From JAAYYY01 sp964579295 (lineage in GTDB: Bacteria; Chloroflexota; Anaerolineae; Promineifilales; Promineifilaceae), in contig CAZOGK010000002.1 of assembly GCA_964579295.1 (NCBI GenBank), positions 186,001-250,000 on the forward strand: a stretch of 64,000 nucleotides of DNA, written 5' to 3'. Made by a program: the position numbers and the translations under genes. Of this stretch, positions 50,198-58,174 are shown piece by piece. The notes below the pieces were generated by a model, which was given only the letters and a program-made list of their open reading frames with translations, had not been told where the DNA came from and searched no databases. Position 1 is the stretch's first letter. Each line of letters opens with the position of its first letter.

Positions 50198-51400
50198 ATG
50201 ACTGAACTGGCCAATTTCGATGGAATGGACGTTGTCAATACGCTGCTGAGCGATGCGGCTGATCGCGGTTATCTGACCTATGATCAGATTATGGAAGCGT
50301 TGCCAGAAGTGGAGAACAATGTCGTCCTGCTAGACGCCGTAATGGAAGAGGCGCAAGCGGCGGGCATTACCATCTACGAAAGCGACGACGATGTCGAAGA
50401 GGTCAAGGAAGAGGACGCCGATGACGACGACGACCTCTTTGACGACGACGAGGAAGCTCACCAGGCTCCCCTGTTTGACCTGAGCAACGTACCGATTGAC
50501 GACTCTGTTGGCCTATATTTCCGCGAAATGGGCCAGCAGGATCTGCTCACGGCCGAAGAAGAGGTCCAGCTGGCGAAAGAGATCGAGGCCGGCCGGGAAG
50601 CGGCCGATCGGCTGGAGAGTGGCGAAGAGATGGGCCTGGACGACCGCGACGCTCTGTGGATCGTTAGGGAGCGCGGCGACGCCGCGCGCGCCCACCTCAT
50701 CCGCGCCAACACGCGCCTGGTGGTCAGCATTGCCAAGAAATATCGCGGCCGCGGCCTACAGTTCCTCGATCTGATCCAGGAAGGCAACGTCGGCCTGATG
50801 AAGGCAGTCGAAAAGTATGATTACCGGCGTGGCAACCGCTTTAGCACGTATGCCACCTGGTGGATTCGCCAGGCCGTAACGCGGGCGCTGGCGAACCACG
50901 GCCGCACCATCCGTATTCCGGCGCACCTGGGCGGCCGCATCAGCAAGCTCTACCAGGTTGCGCAGGAGCTGGAGCAGCAGTACGGGCGGCAGCCAACCGC
51001 GGAAGAGATTGCCGCGGAGATGGATTTGCCGGCCGATCGCGTGCGCTGGATGCTGCGCACCAGCCGCCAGCCGGTGCACCTGGAGCGCCCCGTGGGCGAC
51101 GAATCGGACGCCGAGCTGGGCGACTTTATCGAGGATTCGGAAGCGCCGCCGCCGGCTGAGATGGTGGCGCAGACGATGCTCACCGAGGAGATTAGCGAGA
51201 TTCTCGACCAGCTCACCCCGCGCGAGGCGCGCATTCTGCGTCTGCGCTACGGGCTACAGGACGGCGAGTCGCGCACTCTGAAGGAAGTCGGCGAGATGTT
51301 TGGCCTCTCGCGCGAGCGCATCCGCCAGCTGGAGAAGGAAGCGCTGCGCAAGCTGCGCCATCCGAACTTCGCCGGCCACCTGCGGCAGTATCTCAACTAA
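50198..51400 (+). CDS. Primary-type RNA polymerase sigma-70 factor (RpoD/SigA), 400 residues
   Basis: This is a group 1 or 2 sigma factor. An N-terminal region 1.1-like part (residues 1-60) and a Glu/Asp-rich linker (DDDDDLFDDDEE, about residue 75-90) precede region 1.2 (LYFREMGQQDLLTAEEE). Region 2 is canonical: IRANTRLVVSIAKKYRGRG, FLDLIQEGNVGLMKAVEKYD and the -10-reading YATWWIRQAVTRALA. Region 3 follows, then region 4 with FGLSRERIRQLEKEALRKLR, the -35-reading helix-turn-helix. A classic terminator follows its stop. A second, longer sigma of the same class is encoded 7 kb downstream, so one is probably the housekeeping factor and the other an alternative. Confidence 0.94.
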   Translation: MTELANFDGMDVVNTLLSDAADRGYLTYDQIMEALPEVENNVVLLDAVMEEAQAAGITIYESDDDVEEVKEEDADDDDDLFDDDEEAHQAPLFDLSNVPIDDSVGLYFREMGQQDLLTAEEEVQLAKEIEAGREAADRLESGEEMGLDDRDALWIVRERGDAARAHLIRANTRLVVSIAKKYRGRGLQFLDLIQEGNVGLMKAVEKYDYRRGNRFSTYATWWIRQAVTRALANHGRTIRIPAHLGGRISKLYQVAQELEQQYGRQPTAEEIAAEMDLPADRVRWMLRTSRQPVHLERPVGDESDAELGDFIEDSEAPPPAEMVAQTMLTEEISEILDQLTPREARILRLRYGLQDGESRTLKEVGEMFGLSRERIRQLEKEALRKLRHPNFAGHLRQYLN

Positions 51401-51426
51401 CCGCCGCTTTCCCCTTTTTGCTTGAT

Positions 51427-51452
51427 AAGCCCCTCATGACGAGGGGCTTTTT
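51427..51452 (+). terminator. Rho-independent terminator after the sigma gene
   Basis: AAGCCCCTC, loop ATGAC and GAGGGGCTT form a perfect 9-base-pair stem running into TTTTT. It ends 16 bases before the TATAAT of the next gene. Confidence 0.9.
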
Positions 51453-51468
51453 CTTGCCTCAGTTCAGG

Positions 51469-51474
51469 TATAAT
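51469..51474 (+). promoter_or_regulatory. -10 box of the ABC-F gene, leaderless type
   Basis: A perfect TATAAT ends 9 bases before the ATG at 51484. The terminator T-run occupies the place of the -35 box and no ribosome site is present, so the mRNA should be leaderless. Confidence 0.5.
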
Positions 51475-51483
51475 CTAGCAGCC

Positions 51484-53520
51484 ATGGCCCTATTAACGGC
51501 GCATAACGTCTCACAATCCTTTGGCGCGCTGGATCTCTTCAGCGGCGTCAACGTCAGTATCCCCAACGACGGCAAAATCGGCCTTGTCGGCCCGAACGGC
51601 ATCGGCAAGACGACCCTGCTGCTGATCCTGGCCGGGATGGCTCGCCCTACCACCGGCGCAGTGCATGTCGCCCGTCAGGCGACGATGGCCTACCTGCCGC
51701 AGGAAGCGGAAAAAGCCTTTGCCGGCCACGACAACACGATCTATGACGAGATGCTGGCCGTCTTCGCCGAGCTGCGCGCCCAGGAAGCTTCTCTGCGCGA
51801 GATGGAGCAGGCGATGGCTGATGACGCCTTCTCCGACGAGCTTTTCGAGCGCTACAGCCGGGCCCAGGAGCGCTTTGAGCTGGGCGGCGGCTATGAGTAC
51901 GAGATCCGCATCCGCCAGGTGCTCACCGGCCTGGGCTTCCCCGAAGAGAAGTGGGGGCTCCCCCTGCAGCATCTGAGCGGCGGGCAGAAGACGCGCGTCC
52001 TCCTCGCCCGCCTCCTGCTGGAGCGCCCGGATCTGCTCATCCTTGACGAGCCGACCAACCATCTCGACGTGCAGGCGATTGAATGGCTGGAGGGCACGCT
52101 GCGCGGCTGGGACGGCGCCGTCCTGCTGGTCAGCCACGACCGCTACTTCCTCGACCGCGTGGTCAATACCATCTGGGAGATGAGCCGGGATACTATCGAG
52201 ATCTACCGTGGCAATTACAGCGCCTATGCCCAGCAGCGGCAGGACCGCTGGGAGCGCCGCCGCCAGGAGTTCGACGCCTTCAAGGAACGGATGGAGAAGG
52301 AGCTCGACTATATCCGCCGCAATATCGCCAGCCAGCGGACGCAGATGGCGAAGGGCAAGCTCAAGCGCATTACCCGCGAGCTAAAGGCGGTCCAGGCCGG
52401 CGGCCTGCAGGCCGTGCTGGGCAAGTCATGGAGCCGTGTCACGGCCGAGCTGGATATCAGCAGCGACGAATGGGGCGTCGCCGATGCGGCTGCGGCCATC
52501 AAAGCGCTGCAGCCGCCGGGCGGGCGCCCGCCGCAGATTAACCTCTCGCTGCGCGCGGCCGTGCGCAGCGGCAACATTGTCCTGCGCGGGCGCGATCTGC
52601 TCGTCGGCTTTCCGGGCACGCCGCTCTTTCGCGCCGACGATCTGGAGCTGCGGCGGCAGGAGTGCGCTGCGCTCATCGGGCCCAATGGCTCGGGCAAGAC
52701 GACTTTTCTGCGCACCATCCTTGGCCAGATCCCGCCGCTGGCCGGCGAGGTGCAGCTGGGCGCCAGCCTGCACATCGGCTACTTCGCCCAGGCGCACAGC
52801 CAGCTCAATCCCGACCTGACCGTCCTGGATGAGCTGTTGCAGCGCCGTGACATGCTGCTCGGCGAGGCGCGCAGTTACCTGGCGCAATACCTCTTTCGCG
52901 GCGACGATGTCTTTAAGCCGGTGCGCGCCCTCAGCGGCGGCGAGCGCGGCCGGCTGGCGCTCGCTCTCCTGGCGCTGGAAGAGGCCAACTTCCTCCTGCT
53001 TGACGAGCCGACGAACCACCTTGACATTCCCGCGCAGGAAATCTTGCAGGCAGTTCTCGAGCAATATCAAGGCACCATCCTCCTCGTCAGCCACGACCGC
53101 TATCTGGTGGACCGGCTGGCGACGCAGGTCTGGGAGCTGCGTGAGGGTGAAGGGTTAACCGTCTTCCCCGGCCCCTATCGCGACTATCTGGCAGTGCGGG
53201 ATGCTGACAGCGCGGCGACCACCCCGCCGCCAGCCCGCGCCGCCGCAGATACGGCGCCTGCTGACGGCGTAGGGCGCAGCGCGCTGAGCAAGAACGAGCA
53301 GCGGCGGCTGCGCGAGCGCCTGCAAAAGCTGGAGGCCGACATCGCCGCGATGGAGGCGAAGGTGGAAGAGGTGGGCGCTGCCCTGCAGGCAGCCTCCGCA
53401 GCCGAGGACGTTGGCATGATTCAGAGCCTGAGCATAGAATACGCCTCGGCTGCCAGCCATCTTGAAGAACTCGTCGAATCGTGGGAAGAGTTAGCGCATG
53501 AGCAAACATTGGCCGGATAA
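51484..53520 (+). CDS. ABC-F family ATPase (translation factor type)
   Basis: This is a soluble 678-residue protein with two ABC domains in tandem and no membrane segment. Domain 1 has Walker A GPNGIGKTT (about residue 37), LSGGQKTR and LLILDEPTNHLD. Domain 2 has GPNGSGKTT (about residue 400), LSGGERGRLAL and LLLDEPTNHLD. The linker (about residues 250-330) is helical and Arg/Lys-rich. A C-terminal coiled coil (about residues 600-675, RLRERLQKLEADIAAMEAKV) places it near Uup/YfmR. ABC-F proteins act at the ribosomal E site to relieve stalled translation, and some give antibiotic protection. The ATG at 51484 is fixed by the promoter box. coaE starts 23 bases before its stop. Confidence 0.92.
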   Translation: MALLTAHNVSQSFGALDLFSGVNVSIPNDGKIGLVGPNGIGKTTLLLILAGMARPTTGAVHVARQATMAYLPQEAEKAFAGHDNTIYDEMLAVFAELRAQEASLREMEQAMADDAFSDELFERYSRAQERFELGGGYEYEIRIRQVLTGLGFPEEKWGLPLQHLSGGQKTRVLLARLLLERPDLLILDEPTNHLDVQAIEWLEGTLRGWDGAVLLVSHDRYFLDRVVNTIWEMSRDTIEIYRGNYSAYAQQRQDRWERRRQEFDAFKERMEKELDYIRRNIASQRTQMAKGKLKRITRELKAVQAGGLQAVLGKSWSRVTAELDISSDEWGVADAAAAIKALQPPGGRPPQINLSLRAAVRSGNIVLRGRDLLVGFPGTPLFRADDLELRRQECAALIGPNGSGKTTFLRTILGQIPPLAGEVQLGASLHIGYFAQAHSQLNPDLTVLDELLQRRDMLLGEARSYLAQYLFRGDDVFKPVRALSGGERGRLALALLALEEANFLLLDEPTNHLDIPAQEILQAVLEQYQGTILLVSHDRYLVDRLATQVWELREGEGLTVFPGPYRDYLAVRDADSAATTPPPARAAADTAPADGVGRSALSKNEQRRLRERLQKLEADIAAMEAKVEEVGAALQAASAAEDVGMIQSLSIEYASAASHLEELVESWEELAHEQTLAG

Positions 53521-54688
53521 GATTATCGTCGGCCTGACTGGCAACATCGCCACAGGCAAGTCGGCGGTCATGCGCCTGGCTGCCGAACGGGGCGCGCTGA
53601 CGATTGACGCCGATCAGATCGTCCACTCCCTGCTGGATGCAAACCCGGCTGCCCAGGAAGCGGTGGCGGCTGCCTTTGGCCGTGACGTGCGCCGCGCTGA
53701 TGGGACGATTGACCGCACCGCCCTGGGCCAGATTGTGTTCAGTGACGCGAAGGAGCTGCAGAAGCTGGAGCAGATTTTACACCCGGAGGTGCGCCGCGAG
53801 ATCGTAGAACTGGTGGATGAAAGCCAGGCGCGCATCATTATGATCGAAGCAATCAAGCTGCTGGAAGGCGAGCTGGTGGAGATGGTCGATCAGGTCTGGG
53901 TGACGCGCGCGCCGCAGCGCACGCAGATCGAGCGCCTGGTCGTCTGCCGCGGTCTGGACGTGGAGACGGCGACGCTCCGCGTCAATGCCCAGCATCCTCA
54001 GGAAGCAAAGGTGGCCCGCGCCGATCTGGTTATCGATACCGACGGCGTCATGGCAGCCACGCGCAGCCAGTTTGACGCCGCGTGGGCGCGGCTCGTGGGG
54101 CGCGAGGGCGCCAGGGAGGCGCCGGCGCAGCCGGCGAGCGCTGCGCCGCCGCCCGCCGCCCGGCCGGTTGACGTGAAGAAGGTGACGCCGGCCGCGCCGC
54201 CGGCGTCTGTGCTCGTGCGGCGGGCGCGCCCCTCTGACGTGGCCGCCGTTCTGCTGCTCATCCAGCGGGCCAGCGGCGGCGCCGTGCGCATGAAGCGGGC
54301 CGAGCTGCTGATGGCGCTGAGCGAGCGCAGCTATCTCATCGCCCAGGAAAAGACGGAGATCAACATGGTCGTCGGCTGGAGCACACACAGCACCACAGCC
54401 GTGGCTATCGACCAGATTTATGCCTACCCAGCGCAGGCGGCGCTGAGCAGCGGGCCGGCCATCCTTGCCGAAATCGAAGAGTCGGCGCGTCAGCTCATTT
54501 GCGAGGTCGTGCTGGTTTATTTGCCGCCCGACGCGCCGGCCCCGGTGCAGCAGCTACTCGAGCGTTCCGGCTACCGGGCGCTGCGCCAGAATGAGCTGCG
54601 GCGCGCCTGGCAGGTAGTCATCGAGGAAACGCAGCCGGCCGGCACGCGCCTGTTGGGGAAGGTGCTGCGCGACGTGCGCATCCGCTAG
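53498..54688 (+). CDS. Dephospho-CoA kinase fused to a GNAT-like domain
   Basis: Residues 1-205 are dephospho-CoA kinase, the last step of coenzyme A synthesis: P-loop GLTGNIATGKSAV (about residue 12), DADQIVHSLL, HPEVRREI and the lid segment TRAPQRTQIERLVVCRGL. A Pro/Ala-rich linker (about 207-235) leads to a C-terminal domain of about 160 residues. This begins VLVRRARPSDVAAVLLLIQR and continues with INMVVGWSTHSTTAVAIDQIYAYP, a pattern of a GNAT acetyltransferase-like fold. It ends QQLLERSGYRALRQNELRRAW, like the final GNAT helix and strand. Normal CoaE is about 200 residues. Since GNAT enzymes use acetyl-CoA, a CoA-sensing role is conceivable but unproven. The start overlaps the ABC-F gene by 23 bases. 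Confidence 0.85.
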   Translation: MSKHWPDKIIVGLTGNIATGKSAVMRLAAERGALTIDADQIVHSLLDANPAAQEAVAAAFGRDVRRADGTIDRTALGQIVFSDAKELQKLEQILHPEVRREIVELVDESQARIIMIEAIKLLEGELVEMVDQVWVTRAPQRTQIERLVVCRGLDVETATLRVNAQHPQEAKVARADLVIDTDGVMAATRSQFDAAWARLVGREGAREAPAQPASAAPPPAARPVDVKKVTPAAPPASVLVRRARPSDVAAVLLLIQRASGGAVRMKRAELLMALSERSYLIAQEKTEINMVVGWSTHSTTAVAIDQIYAYPAQAALSSGPAILAEIEESARQLICEVVLVYLPPDAPAPVQQLLERSGYRALRQNELRRAWQVVIEETQPAGTRLLGKVLRDVRIR

Positions 54689-54720
54689 GGCCGTCCCTTT
54701 CGTATAGGTAAAGTTGACCG

Positions 54721-54939
54721 ATGGATAATCTCAAAGCATGGATAAACCAGCACCCCAACCTGACTGCCTGGTTTGTGTTGGGGCTGGGGATGGTCCTCAT
54801 TCTCGTCTTCGAGGCGCGCGACGTCGGGCTGGCAGCGCGGCAGTGGTTCTGGCTGATCGTCGTCACCGTGCTCGTCGCCGGCGCCTGCATCTGGATCATT
54901 AGCTGGGGCGATGACGACGACGAAGAAGTCGAGGCCTGA
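54721..54939 (+). CDS. Small two-helix membrane protein with acidic tail, unknown
   Basis: This 72-residue protein has two hydrophobic segments (about residues 16-31 and 42-61) joined by a loop with EARD and an Arg. Its tail is strongly acidic (DDDDEEVEA). It lies between coaE and a site-2 protease, 29 bases before the latter. No family recognised; the ribosome site is weak. Confidence 0.55.
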   Translation: MDNLKAWINQHPNLTAWFVLGLGMVLILVFEARDVGLAARQWFWLIVVTVLVAGACIWIISWGDDDDEEVEA

Positions 54940-54968
54940 GTGCCTGATTCCTCCCTCCGTTCTGACCG

Positions 54969-56057
54969 ATGGAAATAGCCGTTGTTGCCCTCCTGCGCCA
55001 GGAGCTGGACGGCCTCTTTCTGCCGCAGGAGACGACCTATAATGCGCCCGACAGCGGCCAGGTGCGCTTTCGCGGGCAGATGCTCTGTGCGCCAGAGGAG
55101 TGCTACGACGAGCTGCGCCACCGCTTCGAGCGCCACGGCTACACGCCGCTGCTGCGCCGTGAAGGCCGCGAGACGGCTTTAATCGCCATCCCGGCTATCT
55201 TCCACGCCGCCCCCTCGCGCTGGCAGATCAACCTGCTGCTCTTCATCCTCACAGTCCTCTCCACCCTGCTCACCGGCGCGCTCTACCACGAGGATTTCAC
55301 CGGGCAAAACCTGGCGCGCGAAATCTGGTTGGGCTGGCCCTTCAGCCTCAGCCTGCTGGCTATCCTCGGCGCCCACGAGATGGGCCATTACGTGGCCGCG
55401 CGCTATCACGGCGCGCCAGTCACCCTGCCCTATTTCATTCCCTTCCCGCTCTCGCCAATTGGTACGATGGGCGCCGTCATCCGCCTCAAGGCGCCGCTCA
55501 AGAACCGGCGCGCCCTGCTGGATATGGGCGTCGCCGGCCCGCTGGCTGGCCTGGCGGTTGCTATCCCGGTCCTCATCTACGGGCTGGCGACCTCAGGCGT
55601 TGGGCCGCCGCCGGCCGGGACCTATTACCAGGAAGGCAACTCGATCCTCTATGCCCTTCTCAAGCGGCTGATACTGGGCCGCTGGCTGCCCGCGGATGGC
55701 GTGGACGTGAATCTGAATATGATCGCCTGGGCCGGCTGGGTGGGGCTGCTGGTAACGGCGCTCAATCTCATTCCCGTCGGCCAGCTTGACGGCGGCCACA
55801 TCCTCTATACCGTGCTGGGGCGGCGCGCGGCGCTCCTCTTCTGGCCGGCGCTCCTGGCGCTCATTACCTTTGCTCTGCTCTACAACGCCGTCATGTGGTG
55901 GGTATGGGGGCTGCTGCTCTTTGTGCTGGGCCGCCAGTATGCGGTGCCTCTGGACGACGTGACGCGCCTGAACCGGCCGCGGCTGCTCATTGCCCTCTTC
56001 GCCATTCTCCTTTTCCTGCTCATCTTCATGCCTAACCCGCTGCAAGTCGTCCCCTGA
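54969..56057 (+). CDS. Site-2 protease family (M50) intramembrane metalloprotease
   Basis: This 362-residue polytopic protease is expected to cleave within membrane helices. After an N-terminal soluble domain of about 85 residues, six or seven hydrophobic segments follow. The zinc motif is HEMGH in AILGAHEMGHYVAARYHGAP (about residue 138). The third ligand is in NLIPVGQLDGGHILY (about residue 272), whose LDGGH is typical of the PlsY-neighbour/EGY-like group rather than RseP, and no PDZ domain is present. Substrates (anti-sigma factors, signal peptides) are unknown; two sigma genes lie nearby. The N-terminal domain may be regulatory. Confidence 0.9.
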   Translation: MEIAVVALLRQELDGLFLPQETTYNAPDSGQVRFRGQMLCAPEECYDELRHRFERHGYTPLLRREGRETALIAIPAIFHAAPSRWQINLLLFILTVLSTLLTGALYHEDFTGQNLAREIWLGWPFSLSLLAILGAHEMGHYVAARYHGAPVTLPYFIPFPLSPIGTMGAVIRLKAPLKNRRALLDMGVAGPLAGLAVAIPVLIYGLATSGVGPPPAGTYYQEGNSILYALLKRLILGRWLPADGVDVNLNMIAWAGWVGLLVTALNLIPVGQLDGGHILYTVLGRRAALLFWPALLALITFALLYNAVMWWVWGLLLFVLGRQYAVPLDDVTRLNRPRLLIALFAILLFLLIFMPNPLQVVP

Positions 56058-56117
56058 CAGCGCGCCGCCGGGCTGCTGGGAAGCAAATTCATTATCGCTG
56101 GAATGCCGGCGCTCATA

Positions 56118-56123
56118 TATAAT
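56118..56123 (+). promoter_or_regulatory. -10 box upstream of dnaG
   Basis: A perfect TATAAT lies 27-33 bases before the two possible dnaG ATGs. No convincing -35 box is seen. Confidence 0.4.
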
Positions 56124-56156
56124 CCCCCCCATTCTATCCACGCCGCTGGTATGCTC

Positions 56157-58133
56157 ATGAGCGTAATCGAGGAAATCAAAAGCCGGCTTGACATTGTGGA
56201 CGTGATCGGCGAGACGGTGCAGCTTCGCCGTTCCGGTAAGTCCTACAGTGGCTTCTGCCCCTTCCACCAGAATACACGCACGCCCGCGTTCGTCGTCTTT
56301 CCCGACACGCAGACTTGGCGCTGCTTCGGCGCCTGCGCCGAGGGCGGCGACCTCTTCTCCTTTGTCATGAAGAAGGAAGGCTGGGAGTTCAAAGAGGCAT
56401 TAGGCGCTCTGGCTCAGCGCGCCGGCGTTACCCTGGAAGAGAGCACGCCCGGCGCCCGCGAGCGCCAGGAAGCCGACAAGCGCCTGGCCGATTTGCTCGG
56501 CCTGGCCGCCGACTACTTTCACCAGCTTCTGCTCTATGCGCCGCAGGCGGAAGCGGCCCGCCGCTACCTGGCCGAGCGCGCCCTGGAAGAAGAGACGATT
56601 GCCGCATTCAAGCTCGGCTTCAGCCTCGATTCCTGGGACGCCTGCCGCACTCATTTCAACGCCCAGGGTTACGACGACGGCGATCTGCTGGCGGCCGGGC
56701 TGCTCTCTGAGAACCCGGAGCGCGGCACGCGCTACGATCGCTTTCGCAACCGGCTGATGATCCCCATTCGTGATCTGCAGGGGCAGGTCGTCGGTTTCGG
56801 CGCGCGCACTCTTGACCCAGAAGGCGTGCCCAAATACCTCAACTCGCCGCAGACCGCGCTGTTCGACAAGAGCCACCTGCTCTTTGGCCTGGATATGGCC
56901 CGCCGCCACATCCGCGAAGCGCGCCAGGCCATCATCGTCGAAGGGTATACAGACGTGATGCAGGGCTGGCAGACCGGCTTCCGCAACATCGTCGCCCAGA
57001 TGGGCACGGCCCTCACCGAACAGCAGCTCGGCCTGCTCAAGCGCTTTACACGGCGCTTTGTGATCGCCCTTGACAGCGACGCCGCCGGCGTGCAGGCGAC
57101 CCTGCGCAGCCTGGAAGTGGCCCGTGACGCCCTGGACCGCGATGTCGAAGTCCGTTTCGACGCCCGCGGGTTGGTACGGCACGAGGGCCGGCTTAACGCC
57201 GATATCCGCGTGCTGACTCTGCCACCGGGCAGCGATCCTGATCAGCTGCTGCGTGACGACCCGGCGCTCTGGCCACAGCTGGTGGAAAAGGCAAGGCCCG
57301 TCGTCGCCTACGTTATCGAAACCCTGACTGCGGACGTGGACCTGAGCGACGCAAAGGCCAAGGCCGATATAGTGCGCCAGGTGACACCGTTGATAAACGA
57401 CGTGGCCGATGCCGTCGAGCGCGATCATTACCGGCAGCTGCTTTCACGCACGCTGCACATTGACGAGCGGGCGCTGCAGCAGGCAGCGCTGGCGACTTCG
57501 GTCTCTCAGGCGACACGGCAGCGGCGGCGCGAGCAGCGCCAGGTGGAGAGCGAAATCGGGCCGGGGCGCGCGGCGCTGGCGAACAGCCCGACCCTGGCCG
57601 GTGGCCGGTTGGCGCTGACCATGCGCGAGGCCGACTTCCTGCGCTATTGCCTGCGTTCCCCGGCGCTGCTGCGCGCGGTGGACGAGCAGCTGCAAAACGC
57701 GGAGCAGCCGCCGGTAAGCCCTGGCGATTTTAGCGGCGCTGACGACCGCGCCCTCTTCACCTTTTTGCGCCAGCACGCCGGCCGCCAAGCGGTTGCCGCT
57801 AGCGACGAATTGTGGGATAGTCTGGACGCGGTGTTGCTTGCTCGTCTGCATTACCTCCTAGATGATACGTCGAGGCCCGCCGATGCCGATCTGGATCGGT
57901 TGCCTGATATACTGGCGCAGCTGATTCTTGATCTTCGTCGAGAGCGGATTCGCCGCCTGCTGAGTGAAGTGCAGGAGCTGCTTCGCCAGGCCCGTGAGGA
58001 GGGCAGCAATACGAGCCTGGAGATGTATATGCAGCAGCTACAGACCTTGCCTCTGGAGCTGCAAGGGCTGAACCGGGCTCATATGGCGCTTTCGCCAGTG
58101 GGCCGCCGCAAGGCCGAAGAGGCTGGGGCATAA
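56157..58133 (+). CDS. dnaG: DNA primase
   Basis: This 658-residue primase makes RNA primers at the replication fork. The N-terminal zinc-binding domain has CPFHQNTRTPAF and CFGACAEGGD (residues about 38-68). The TOPRIM catalytic domain has IIVEGYTDVMQGW (about 260) and ALDSDAAG (about 303), with the preceding RFRNRLMIPIRD and VGFGARTLD motifs. The C-terminal DnaB-interacting region is helical and divergent. The start is the ATG at 56157 (MSVIEEIKSRLDIVDVIGE matches DnaG N-termini); an ATG two codons upstream is equally possible. A primary sigma gene follows 41 bases later, a dnaG-rpoD arrangement common in bacteria. Confidence 0.96.
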   Translation: MSVIEEIKSRLDIVDVIGETVQLRRSGKSYSGFCPFHQNTRTPAFVVFPDTQTWRCFGACAEGGDLFSFVMKKEGWEFKEALGALAQRAGVTLEESTPGARERQEADKRLADLLGLAADYFHQLLLYAPQAEAARRYLAERALEEETIAAFKLGFSLDSWDACRTHFNAQGYDDGDLLAAGLLSENPERGTRYDRFRNRLMIPIRDLQGQVVGFGARTLDPEGVPKYLNSPQTALFDKSHLLFGLDMARRHIREARQAIIVEGYTDVMQGWQTGFRNIVAQMGTALTEQQLGLLKRFTRRFVIALDSDAAGVQATLRSLEVARDALDRDVEVRFDARGLVRHEGRLNADIRVLTLPPGSDPDQLLRDDPALWPQLVEKARPVVAYVIETLTADVDLSDAKAKADIVRQVTPLINDVADAVERDHYRQLLSRTLHIDERALQQAALATSVSQATRQRRREQRQVESEIGPGRAALANSPTLAGGRLALTMREADFLRYCLRSPALLRAVDEQLQNAEQPPVSPGDFSGADDRALFTFLRQHAGRQAVAASDELWDSLDAVLLARLHYLLDDTSRPADADLDRLPDILAQLILDLRRERIRRLLSEVQELLRQAREEGSNTSLEMYMQQLQTLPLELQGLNRAHMALSPVGRRKAEEAGA

Positions 58134-58174
58134 GCTGATGGCGAGAGCCGGGGGCTTGCGTCGATAGGAAACCC

